This document shows, one piece after another, positions 1 through 8,489 of a stretch of 64,000 nucleotides of DNA. Under the pieces are notes generated by a model, which was given only the letters and a program-made list of their open reading frames with translations, ran no database searches and was not told the origin of the DNA. The position numbers and the translations under genes were made by a program. Each line of letters begins with the position of its first letter. Positions within the stretch are counted from its first letter, which is position 1. Location of the stretch: positions 1-64,000 of the forward strand of contig JAFGKT010000034.1 of the NCBI GenBank assembly GCA_016928435.1. Direction: 5' to 3'. Origin of the DNA: Sedimentisphaerales bacterium (lineage in GTDB: Bacteria > Planctomycetota > Phycisphaerae > Sedimentisphaerales > SM23-30).

Positions 1-8
1 GAGTTTTT

Positions 9-80
9 AACCGCGAAAGGCGCGAAAGACACGAAAATAAGAGAACCACGAATGGGCACGAATATTCTCGAATAAGAATT
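9..80. repeat. Intergenic short-period dispersed-repeat-like tract
   Basis: A short stretch built from near-repeats of gcgaaag / cacgaaa and then cacgaat / gcacgaat. It has no open frame worth calling. Such gcgaaag/cacgaat tracts look like the intergenic dispersed elements seen in many environmental genomes; that is inference here, because only this copy is in view. The following 70 bases up to the GC-rich hairpin hold nothing I recognise. Confidence 0.35.
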
Positions 81-148
81 AGCTGCCGGGGGCGAGGCGA
101 TGGGGCAGGGGGTATGGCGGTGGAACAATTGGAGCGAAAGGTCGGGGA

Positions 149-172
149 GCCGGCAAGACGCCGGCGGTACGT
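149..172. repeat. 24-bp dispersed palindromic repeat, copy A
   Basis: The element contains GCCGGC-aaga-cGCCGGC followed by ggtacgt. It recurs with one base changed at 21197-21220. The two GCCGGC arms are self-complementary and can also pair with each other. Both copies lie in intergenic sequence. Confidence 0.65.
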
Positions 173-194
173 TTTTGGCTGGGGATTAGGGGCG

Positions 195-222
195 TTGACA
201 ATGACACTGAAAGCACTATACT
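195..222 (+). promoter_or_regulatory. Sigma70-type promoter of the rhamnose cluster
   Basis: A perfect TTGACA (195-200) and TATACT (217-222) are separated by 16 bp and lie 40 bp before the rhaI start codon. A ribosome-binding site AGGAG sits at 251-255, 7 bp before the ATG. No obvious inverted-repeat operator could be recognised between the promoter and the gene. Confidence 0.7.
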
Positions 223-262
223 GGCTTTATTTATTACTGATCTCAAATATAGGAGTTATGAT

Positions 263-1456
263 ATGGCTGAGAAGGACGCCCTGAAGGTTTTGGAAAGCAC
301 GCTGGCGGGTCGCGGGATCGATATTAAGGCTGTGAAGGAGGCCCTTAAGGGTCAGGCGATCGAGACGCCTAGTTGGGCGTACGCCAACAGCGGGACTCGT
401 TTCCACACGTTCGGCCAAGCGGGCGCGGCCCGGAATATTCTGGAGAAATTGGAAGATGCCTCGTGCGTTCACAAGCTGACGGGTGTGTGTCCGACGGTGG
501 CGGTTCATGTTCTATGGGATTTTGTTGACAAGACGGTGGCGGAGGCCAAGGCATGCGCTGAGTCTCTGGGGGTGAAAATCGGCGCGATCAATCCGACACT
601 TTTCGAGCAAAGCGAATATAAGTTCGGCTCCATCGGCAGCCCTGACGCGCGCGCGAGACAGAAGGCGCTGGATCATCTTCTGTACAGTGTTGATATCATG
701 CGTGAGTGTGATTCTAAGTTTCTCTCGATTTGGCTGGCTGACGGCACGAACTATCCGGGCCAAGACGACCTGCGGCAGCGCAAACACCGGGTCGCTGAGA
801 ATCTGCAAAAGGTTCACGGGGCGCTGGATGACGATATGCAGATGCTGGTCGAATATAAGTTTTTCGAGCCGGCTTTTTATTCTACTGATATTGGCGATTG
901 GGGTATGGCTTATTTGTTCTGTAAGAAGTGCGGTCCGAAGGCCAAGGTTCTGGTGGACTTGGGTCATCATCCTTTGGGTACAAATATCGAGCAGATTGTC
1001 GCGTTGCTGATTGACGAAGACATGCTGGGCGGTTTCCACTTCAACAGCAAGAAATACGCTGATGACGATTTGACGGTCGCATCGGTTCAGCCCTACGAAT
1101 TCTTTTTGATATTTAACGAGTTAGTGGCTGCGGCTGGCGGCGGCAGCGCGTACGATGTGCCTTATATGATCGATCAAAGTCACAATCTCAAAGGCAAGAT
1201 CGAAGCGATGATCCAATCGGTGATGAATATCCAGGAGACTTACGCTAAGGCTTTGTGTCTGGATCGTAAGGCGTTGGCCGCGGCGCAACAAAAGATGGAT
1301 ATTATCGCGGCGGAATCGGTGATGAAAGACGCTTTCTTTACGGACGTGCGGCCGTTGTTGGGCGCGGTACGAGAAGAAATGGGGCTCGCTCCGGATCCGC
1401 TGGCGGCTTATCGCGAAAGCGGCTATCAGGGCAAAATCGAGAAATCCAGAAGCTAG
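263..1456 (+). CDS. rhaI: L-rhamnose isomerase, Pseudomonas/rhizobial (RhaI) type
   Basis: Isomerises L-rhamnose to L-rhamnulose, the first cytoplasmic step of rhamnose catabolism. The 397-residue TIM-barrel protein matches the RhaI family of Pseudomonas stutzeri and rhizobia rather than E. coli RhaA. Plausible metal-binding acids and histidines are visible in order: the Glu of MLVEYKFFEP, the Asp of VLVDLGHHP, the His of GFHFNSKKYADDD, and the Asp and His of YMIDQSHNLKGK. The AGGAG at 251-255 fixes the ATG start. It leads a + strand set with rhaB and rhaEW, which supports substrate assignment. The family also contains isomerases with relaxed sugar specificity, so rhamnose is inferred from context as well as sequence. 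Confidence 0.9.
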   Translation: MAEKDALKVLESTLAGRGIDIKAVKEALKGQAIETPSWAYANSGTRFHTFGQAGAARNILEKLEDASCVHKLTGVCPTVAVHVLWDFVDKTVAEAKACAESLGVKIGAINPTLFEQSEYKFGSIGSPDARARQKALDHLLYSVDIMRECDSKFLSIWLADGTNYPGQDDLRQRKHRVAENLQKVHGALDDDMQMLVEYKFFEPAFYSTDIGDWGMAYLFCKKCGPKAKVLVDLGHHPLGTNIEQIVALLIDEDMLGGFHFNSKKYADDDLTVASVQPYEFFLIFNELVAAAGGGSAYDVPYMIDQSHNLKGKIEAMIQSVMNIQETYAKALCLDRKALAAAQQKMDIIAAESVMKDAFFTDVRPLLGAVREEMGLAPDPLAAYRESGYQGKIEKSRS

Positions 1457-1461
1457 TTTTT

Positions 1462-1643
1462 GTGCGATCTCGCACTTTTTCTTGATTTACATTGTCGGGT
1501 TTCATAGCGGAAGTGCCTTTTGGAGTGATCTGATGGTTTTTTTGTCGCTTTCGAGGATATGATCGAAGATGAACCAAAATACGTATGCGATGGAAAGGCA
1601 CTTTTGAGTGCATATCTAGTCGCTCAAAACTGCGAAAGTTGAC
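1462..1643 (+). repeat. 182-bp dispersed 3'-UTR repeat with built-in terminator, copy 1
   Basis: Begins 5 bp after the rhaI stop codon with a perfect hairpin GTGCGA-tc-TCGCAC (1462-1475) followed by TTTTTCTT, which reads as a small Rho-independent terminator. The whole element matches 59907-60088 (opposite strand) over exactly 182 bp without gaps by eye. A 42-bp piece recurs at 10170-10211. In all three places the hairpin or T-run end faces a gene's stop codon. The part nearest the terminator (about the first 50 bp) is almost invariant. Confidence 0.85.
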
Positions 1644-1673
1644 TTGTTTTGAGTTTGGGAATTTCCGCGAGCA

Positions 1674-4600
1674 ATGATTGGAAGACCTTACAAAGCGCTG
1701 TTGGTTATTATTACGGCAGTTGTCTGGGTGGGCGGTTTGGCTGTCGGCAGTGCGTATGGTCAGAGCGGGACTTTGTCGATTGGTCAGAACGCTGACAGTG
1801 CCAACAACGTAAGGCTTTATCAGCTTATCACAGATCAGAATTTTTCTGACCCGCAGGCTTCGGGCAATAACAACGGCGCGGTTAACCGAGGCGAGACGAT
1901 CAGTTTTTTGCTGACGCTGCGCAACAATTCCGGAGTAGAAATACGTGGTTTGACCGCTCGGATTTCGGCGAGTTCCGAATTCGCGGGTTATGTTCAGATT
2001 TTGCAAGATACGGCTTTGCTTGATACTATCCGTCCCGGTCGAGAAGCCACGACCTCAGTGTCGCAAGCGTATCGATTGCGGGTGTTGCCTAACTTGCCGG
2101 CCGATCGCGATTCTGTGTCACTTCTACTGAGCTGTCAAACGGAGAATGGTCTTAACATTCAGATACCGCTTACGATTATAGTTGAGCCGCAAGCGCCGAT
2201 CGAGGTGGGCGAGGTTCGAGTTGTTGACCGAGGCCATCCATCCTGCAACGACAACGGGGTCGCTGAGGCGGGCGAGACTATACTGATTCAGGTTCCGGTG
2301 CGCAATCTTGGCTCAAGTGATGTTATCGGTTTAGCCAATCGAAATATGCAAGCGCGGCTTTCGTTTTCGCCCGCGGCAGGTGGGGCTGGTGTTATTTCTC
2401 TGTCTGTGGCGGTTGTTCGTTGCCCGACGCTGCATAGCCAAGGGGCTGCGACGATTTTGGAATTTGCCGGTACTATTGGTCGGATAAATACGCGAGAGGA
2501 ATTGTCGGGCCAACTGACATTGGACAACGCGGTTTATAACGGCTATCCATGCAATTTTGTGCATAGTTTTTCGTTCACTGTGAGCGCGGGGCCTCCTCGT
2601 ATAAGCACGGTATTTCGGCTGGGCAGGGATGGTTCTTATGCCGCGGTTGAAGCGACGCAGATTTCGTCGCGGGCTCACGTATTGGTTGAAGGTGAGCCGG
2701 TTGATTCGGTGTTCAGCGGGTCGCTTTTGATTTTTCCATTGCCTGACGATGTAGAGGGGCAGTTGCGGGTTCAGGTGGTGAGTGCCGAAGGGTTGGCTTC
2801 GCAGGTTGCCAGTATTGACTTTAATAATCCAGGGGTGTCTGAGGATGCGGGGCGGATAACATCGGTTTATCGTGCTATCGAAGATTCTCAGGAATTGGTA
2901 GTTTTTGGGCAGCATATTGGCTCTGAGACGACGGCCTTTATCAACGGTCGTCCGGTGGATAGCCGGTATCAATGGGGGGCGTTGGTTTGCCGGATGGGCG
3001 ACAATGACGGTTCGACTGAGATGAGTCTGTTTGTGCGTAATCCTCAATCGCCGATTTCCTTGGAAGAGGTTTTTGTGCCGGATGAATTGCCTGCGCGATC
3101 GCGTCGAGGCTTGCTGGAAAATGATTTCGCGGTGAGTCTGGAGCCGTGGCATCCGGCGAGCAACACGCAGACCATATGGCACATCGACGATTCATTTGAC
3201 GCGACGGGCACGTCCGCGGCGGCGGTATGCAATCCGACGAGCAATCGCTGTCAGCCTGATACTGACGCGACGCTGACGAGTCCGGTGTTTTCTTTGGATG
3301 AGATGGCTTATCCGCAATTATCGTTTTCGGTTGTTCGGCCTGGTGCGACTGCGCCTTGTCCGCCCGGTGAGTTTCATGTAGAGGCTTCGACTGACAACGG
3401 TCGTTCGTGGCAGAGGCTTTACAGCAACAGTGACGATATCAGTTCGACTTGGAGTGAGAAGGTTGTTGATCTATCGGGACTGGGTGATGTTATGGCTCAG
3501 GTGCGTTTTCGTTTCACCAGCGGCAGTACGAGTGATAGTGAGCCGTTATATATCGACGACGTGCGGATCGCTTCAGCCGGGCCTGAGATTACCGATATTT
3601 ACATTGTGAGTCACAGTCCTTATCGCATCGGCGTGGCGGGGACGAACTTTGACGAGAACTCGACAGTTTACCTCGATGGGCAAGCTGTTGCGAGCCGATA
3701 TCAGCGGGATGAGTTGACGTTTCAATTGCCGCGGGGTGGCGCTCAACCGACGTATAATTTGGTAGTGCGCAATGCTGATGATGTTGAATCCGCGGTGACG
3801 CCTCTGGATGTGACGCAGCTAACGACTCGAATCGCGTTTTTGAGCGATTTTGATTTTGGTATGGGGGATTGGCAGGTTGAAGCGGCTAACAGCACTCGCT
3901 GGCATCATCAGGCAGCGGATGGTTCAACATCGGGCTGTATGCGGGCGTCGATCCCAAACGGTACTCAATACGGCAACAACGCTTATACGACTTTGACGAG
4001 TCCCGCATATAATCTGAGCCAGATACCGCATGGGCGTTTGAGTTTTATTCACTGCATCGGTGGTGACGCTGCGGGCGACCATCTTTCGGTGGAGATCGCG
4101 ACTACGAGTGCCCCCACTTGGCGGACTCTTTACACGAGCGACGCCCGTTTGGGTACAGCTTGGGTGCCGATAGAAATTGACCTAAGTGAATATCAGGACC
4201 AGCAGTTTCAGATTCGTTTCGCGTTTCGTTCCAATGAAAGCGGTGCGGGACCGGGCATGTTTGTGGACGATGTAAGGATTGATTCTGCTCCGCCGCGCTG
4301 CCTGAGTTTATGTTGTGTGGATGCTGATGGTCAGTTTGTGTTGACTGGTCGGCATCTTGAGTCTGGTACGATGGTTCTGATAAATGGTTATCCTGTGCCT
4401 GGGGAAGTTGATCAGAATCAGATACGCTTTCGTTTGCCCGGCAGTGCGGCTCGAGATAGTTTTCGGCTTCGGCTGCGTAACGGCAACGGGTTGATGTCGC
4501 CGGAGTGGAATATCAATACGAGTCAGGTTCGAGCGGCTGATGAGCAAGGGTTATTGTATGAGAGTTTTGATTTCGGTCTGGGCGACTGGCAGGTAATCGC

Positions 4601-5282
4601 GGGGAACACGACTGTATGGCACTATGAAGCTGGGAATGCCGCGTCCGGCACCGGCTGCGCGCGCGCCTCGGTTCCGCAAGCCAATAGTTATACCAATCGT
4701 GCCGATACCGTTTTGATCAGTCCGACGCTTGATCTAACGTCGCTTAGTTCGGTTCGGCTCGCTTTTCAGTTAAGGATGTTATCTGAAACGAACGATCGGA
4801 TTTTTGTTGATATCTCGACGAGCAGCAATCGGCAATGGCAGACGATATACCGCTCGGGTCCGCCGGAGGAGTTTAGCCAATGGCGGCAGATTGTTTTGGA
4901 CCTAAGCCAATTCCGGCGTGATCAGGCGCAGATACGCTTTCGTTTTGTAAGTGACGAGCTGAACACCGGCACAGCGGTTTTTATTGACGAAGTGTTGGTT
5001 AGTTCTTATCCGCCGAGCATAACGGATGTTTTTAGATTGGCTGCGGCCCCGGACAAAATCGCGGTCCAGGGTGAACACTTCGACGTGGACGCGGTAGTGC
5101 AGGTCAATGATCGTCCTGTACCCACTCGTCTGATGGGCGATGTGCTTATTTTCCGCAGCGGCGATGCTCCGGCTGACGAACCCTTCGTGATAATTGTGAG
5201 GAACGCTGACGGGATGGGTTCGGCGGAGTTGGAAATCGCAACGCAGCAACTGCCGATCCGGTCGGCGGGCGAGAATCGATAA
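1674..5282 (+). CDS. Giant secreted protein with alternating IPT/TIG-like and MAM-like (choice-of-anchor J) domains
   Basis: A 1202-residue exported protein with an N-terminal signal peptide (hydrophobic residues about 9-25, cleavage probably after AYG near residue 29). Two CARDB-like beta-sandwich segments occupy roughly 35-300. After these, IPT/TIG-like modules (each ending in a VRN-type strand) alternate with three jelly-roll modules of the MAM or immune-inhibitor-A kind. The modules are recognised by the recurring pattern FDFG-GDW near their start and a terminal FIDEVLV/FVDDVRI strand. No enzymatic motif was found, so adhesion or substrate binding outside the cell is the inferred role. 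It lies inside the rhamnose cluster, between rhaI and rhaB, which suggests a part in capturing rhamnose-containing polymer. The upstream ribosome-binding site is weak. Confidence 0.75.
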   Translation: MIGRPYKALLVIITAVVWVGGLAVGSAYGQSGTLSIGQNADSANNVRLYQLITDQNFSDPQASGNNNGAVNRGETISFLLTLRNNSGVEIRGLTARISASSEFAGYVQILQDTALLDTIRPGREATTSVSQAYRLRVLPNLPADRDSVSLLLSCQTENGLNIQIPLTIIVEPQAPIEVGEVRVVDRGHPSCNDNGVAEAGETILIQVPVRNLGSSDVIGLANRNMQARLSFSPAAGGAGVISLSVAVVRCPTLHSQGAATILEFAGTIGRINTREELSGQLTLDNAVYNGYPCNFVHSFSFTVSAGPPRISTVFRLGRDGSYAAVEATQISSRAHVLVEGEPVDSVFSGSLLIFPLPDDVEGQLRVQVVSAEGLASQVASIDFNNPGVSEDAGRITSVYRAIEDSQELVVFGQHIGSETTAFINGRPVDSRYQWGALVCRMGDNDGSTEMSLFVRNPQSPISLEEVFVPDELPARSRRGLLENDFAVSLEPWHPASNTQTIWHIDDSFDATGTSAAAVCNPTSNRCQPDTDATLTSPVFSLDEMAYPQLSFSVVRPGATAPCPPGEFHVEASTDNGRSWQRLYSNSDDISSTWSEKVVDLSGLGDVMAQVRFRFTSGSTSDSEPLYIDDVRIASAGPEITDIYIVSHSPYRIGVAGTNFDENSTVYLDGQAVASRYQRDELTFQLPRGGAQPTYNLVVRNADDVESAVTPLDVTQLTTRIAFLSDFDFGMGDWQVEAANSTRWHHQAADGSTSGCMRASIPNGTQYGNNAYTTLTSPAYNLSQIPHGRLSFIHCIGGDAAGDHLSVEIATTSAPTWRTLYTSDARLGTAWVPIEIDLSEYQDQQFQIRFAFRSNESGAGPGMFVDDVRIDSAPPRCLSLCCVDADGQFVLTGRHLESGTMVLINGYPVPGEVDQNQIRFRLPGSAARDSFRLRLRNGNGLMSPEWNINTSQVRAADEQGLLYESFDFGLGDWQVIAGNTTVWHYEAGNAASGTGCARASVPQANSYTNRADTVLISPTLDLTSLSSVRLAFQLRMLSETNDRIFVDISTSSNRQWQTIYRSGPPEEFSQWRQIVLDLSQFRRDQAQIRFRFVSDELNTGTAVFIDEVLVSSYPPSITDVFRLAAAPDKIAVQGEHFDVDAVVQVNDRPVPTRLMGDVLIFRSGDAPADEPFVIIVRNADGMGSAELEIATQQLPIRSAGENR

Positions 5283-5495
5283 ACGCCGCAACTGCTCACA
5301 CCGCTGGCCTTTATGGGATGATCTTTTTTTAGCTTTGCGCAGCCTCTTCCCCTTTGGGTCTTGATGCGTTAATATGATGAGATTTGTTGCTCACGCTGAT
5401 GCTGGTTAGTTGCTGCGGTCTGTGTTGTTGTCAAAAGCTGGTGCAAAAATTGCGTGAAAATCTGCAACAAGGCGATCTGAGCGAAAGGATCTAGA

Positions 5496-6968
5496 ATGAC
5501 CAAAATTAATTATATCGCTGTTGACCTTGGCGCTGAAAGCGGCCGGGTGATGATAGGTTCTTTGGCCGGGGGCCGACTGACGTTGACGGAAGCTCATCGT
5601 TTCGTTAACGGTCCGATTACGGAAGACGGGGCTCTTCATTGGGATTTTGGCCGGACGTTTGGTGAGATCAAAACCGGCATCGCGCGCGCGGTGAAGATGT
5701 GTGATGGGGTTGTTGCGGGCATCGCGGTTGACAGTTGGGGTGTGGATTACGGGCTCATTGGTGCTGACGGTAAGCTGTTGGAGAACCCGTACCACTATCG
5801 CGACGGTCGGACTGATGACATGTTGGATGAGGCTTTTAAGCTGATTTCAAAGCGGGCGATTTATGAAAATACGGGCTTGCAGTTTATGGCTCTTAACACG
5901 GCGTATCAGTTGTTGGCCTGCCGGCTGCAACGTCCGGAACTGCTGCAAAAAGCGAAGTCGCTTATTTTTACGGCTGATCTTTATGCTTACTATCTGTGTG
6001 GTAGTGTATTCGCGGAGTATTCTTTGGCGAGTACGTCGCAGCTTATGGATATGCGCAGCGGTAGTTGGTCGGCGACTATGTTTGATAAATTGCAACTGCC
6101 GATGGAGTTGATGCCCAAGGTGGTTCAGCCGGGCACGGTGGTGGGCAAGCTCACGCCGGAGATTGCCGCGGAGTTTGGTTGTTCGCAGATTCCTGTTATC
6201 GCGATTGGTTCTCACGACACGGCGTCGGCTGTGGCGGCGGTGCCAGCTGACGATTCTCAGGGCACGTGGGCTTATCTTTCGAGCGGCACATGGAGTCTGA
6301 TGGGGGTTGAAACGCCGCGAGCGATTATTAATGATAAGACATTCGAATACCAATTCACCAACGAAGGGGGCGTTGAGAATACTATTCGTCTATTGAAGAA
6401 TATCATGGGTCTTTGGGTTCTGCAGGAGTGTCGTCGTCAATGGCAGCGGGACGGTGAAGATCTTTCTTACGGTCAGATTGCCAAGATGGCTCAAGAGGCT
6501 GAGCCGTTTGTGGCTTTTATTGATCCGGCGTATGGGGATCTTTTTAAGCCGGGCGATATGCCGGGGCGTATTCAGCAATACTTGAAACAGACGAACCAAC
6601 CGGCCATCACTGACAAAGGGCAACTGGCCCGCGCTATTCTTGAAGGTTTAGCGCTGAAGTATCGTCAAGTTATGGGTTGGCTGGAAGATATTGTCGGCCA
6701 TGAGATTGACAGGCTGCACATTGTAGGCGGTGGCATCCAGAACGAGTTGCTGTGTCAGTTCACGGCCAATGCGTTAGACAAGACCGTGGTGACGGGGCCG
6801 GTTGAGGCTACGGCTTTGGGTAATATCCTGATGCAGGCCATCGCGACGGGTGATGTGGCATCTCTGGACGAAGCTCGGAAGATCGTTGGTAACTCCTACG
6901 AGTTGAAAACATATAGTCCTGCTGATACTGACGTTTGGAAGGGCAAGTGTGACGAGTATATTAAGTAG
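5496..6968 (+). CDS. rhaB: Rhamnulokinase
   Basis: Phosphorylates L-rhamnulose at O-1 with ATP. This 490-residue FGGY-family kinase starts with the phosphate-binding strand VDLGAESGRV. It has the conserved GSHDTASAV segment, the adenosine-motif region LSSGTWSLMG, and the C-terminal GGGIQNELLCQFTANAL helix typical of RhaB. The length is normal for the family. An AAAGGA lies about 7 bases before the ATG. It stands downstream of the large secreted gene and upstream of the PHP gene, all on the same strand, consistent with co-regulation with rhaI and rhaEW. Confidence 0.93.
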   Translation: MTKINYIAVDLGAESGRVMIGSLAGGRLTLTEAHRFVNGPITEDGALHWDFGRTFGEIKTGIARAVKMCDGVVAGIAVDSWGVDYGLIGADGKLLENPYHYRDGRTDDMLDEAFKLISKRAIYENTGLQFMALNTAYQLLACRLQRPELLQKAKSLIFTADLYAYYLCGSVFAEYSLASTSQLMDMRSGSWSATMFDKLQLPMELMPKVVQPGTVVGKLTPEIAAEFGCSQIPVIAIGSHDTASAVAAVPADDSQGTWAYLSSGTWSLMGVETPRAIINDKTFEYQFTNEGGVENTIRLLKNIMGLWVLQECRRQWQRDGEDLSYGQIAKMAQEAEPFVAFIDPAYGDLFKPGDMPGRIQQYLKQTNQPAITDKGQLARAILEGLALKYRQVMGWLEDIVGHEIDRLHIVGGGIQNELLCQFTANALDKTVVTGPVEATALGNILMQAIATGDVASLDEARKIVGNSYELKTYSPADTDVWKGKCDEYIK

Positions 6969-7073
6969 ATAGTAAGGGTGCCCTTAACGAGTTTTGTTTG
7001 CTGTGTTCGCCTCGGATTTAGATTTTGGGGATTTGAACCGATTTATATTTATGTTGAATAAAGGAACTTTGCT

Positions 7074-8399
7074 TTGCTAGAACAACTGGAACAGCAGCTT
7101 GACAGTTTTGACGCTGCTCAACGCCGAGCTGCGCTGGATAGGTTACTTGAAGCTGTGGACAAGGGGCAGGTGAAATTCGCCCCTGTGAATACCGATCACA
7201 ACCTTCACGCTCATACGTTTTTTTCCTACAACTCTTATGGTTATTCGCCGAGCAAGTTCGCTTGGCTGGCCCGCAAGAAAGGTTTGGCTTTGGCGGGTAC
7301 GGTTGACTTTGACGTACTTGACGCTCTGGAAGAATTCACCGAAGCTTGCCGACTGTTGAACCTGAAAGGTTGTGTGGGAATTGAGACACGGGTTTTTGTT
7401 CCGGAATTCGCGACGCGTGAGATCAATTCTCCGGGCGAGCCTGGTATCAGCTATCACATGGGGCTTGGTTTTCCCACGGCGAACTTGGCGGGCGGCGACG
7501 AGCAATTTTTGCGTGGTATCAAGCAAACGGCCGGTCAGCGTAATGTGGAACTTCTGGGGCGAGTGAATAAGTTCTTGGCAGCGGTGGCGTTGGATTACGA
7601 AAAAGATGTTTTGCCTTTAACGCCTTCGGGCAACGCGACAGAACGGCACATTTGCAGCGCTTACGCCCGCAAAGCTCAAGAGGTCTTTCCCGAAGCTGAC
7701 AAACTGGCTAAGTATTGGAGCGAGATATTGCAGACGCCGGCGGATAAATTGGAGTTTCCCGAAGGCGCTTCACTGTTGAACACGATCCGCGCCAAGACTA
7801 TGAAAAAGGGCGGGGTCGGTTATGTTCAGCCGGGCGAGGGGTCTTTTCCTAAACTCGCTGAGACCAATCAGTTTATTTTGAACGCAGGGGCGATTCCTAC
7901 GCAGACGTGGCTGAACGGATGCAGCGACGGCGAACAAGCGATTGAAGAATTGCTGGATGTGGGTATGAGTACGGGTGTCGCGGCGGTGAACATTATTCCG
8001 GACCGCAACTTCACGAGTGGTGTTAAAGATGAAAAGCTAGCCAATCTTTATGAGTTTGTCGAGATCGCCAATCGGCGTGATTTACCGATTGTAGTTGGTA
8101 CGGAGATGAACAGTCCGGGGCAGAAATTTGTGGATGATTTCGATTCAGCGGAACTGCAACCTCTTGTGCCGGTTTTTCTGAAGGGAGCGCATATTGTTTA
8201 CGCTCATGCCGCGCTGCAAAGGCAATGTGGACTGGGTTATACGAGTTCTTGGGCAGCGAGCAATTTTTCGAGTGTTGCTGCTAAGAACGAGTTTTTTGAG
8301 AAGTTGGGGCAGAAGTTGACCGCGGCTCAACATGAATTGTTGGCCCAATTTGACGCGAACGCTTTGCCGGGTCAGATTCTCGATGCTTTGAAATCTTAG
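7074..8399 (+). CDS. PHP-domain metal-dependent hydrolase of the rhamnose cluster
   Basis: A 441-residue cytoplasmic protein with PHP-type metal-ligand signatures: the H-x-H of NLHAHTFFSYN near residue 45, an Asp-rich segment after GLALAGTVDFDVLD, and a later VVGTEMNSPG strand with a possible metal-binding Glu. Members of the PHP superfamily hydrolyse phosphoesters, but the substrate here is unknown. The start is TTG at 7074: an AAGGAA lies 7-8 bases upstream, and the only nearby ATG (7051) runs into a stop. Position between rhaB and the dehydrogenase suggests a role in handling phosphorylated rhamnose intermediates or their by-products. That role is inference. Confidence 0.75.
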   Translation: MLEQLEQQLDSFDAAQRRAALDRLLEAVDKGQVKFAPVNTDHNLHAHTFFSYNSYGYSPSKFAWLARKKGLALAGTVDFDVLDALEEFTEACRLLNLKGCVGIETRVFVPEFATREINSPGEPGISYHMGLGFPTANLAGGDEQFLRGIKQTAGQRNVELLGRVNKFLAAVALDYEKDVLPLTPSGNATERHICSAYARKAQEVFPEADKLAKYWSEILQTPADKLEFPEGASLLNTIRAKTMKKGGVGYVQPGEGSFPKLAETNQFILNAGAIPTQTWLNGCSDGEQAIEELLDVGMSTGVAAVNIIPDRNFTSGVKDEKLANLYEFVEIANRRDLPIVVGTEMNSPGQKFVDDFDSAELQPLVPVFLKGAHIVYAHAALQRQCGLGYTSSWAASNFSSVAAKNEFFEKLGQKLTAAQHELLAQFDANALPGQILDALKS

Positions 8400-8489
8400 T
8401 TTGATTTACGTATAAGGCTGGTTTTGTTTACCGGTCTTTTGAACCATAAGAATTTGAATTACCTTTTGAACGATCTCTGAAAGAAAATT

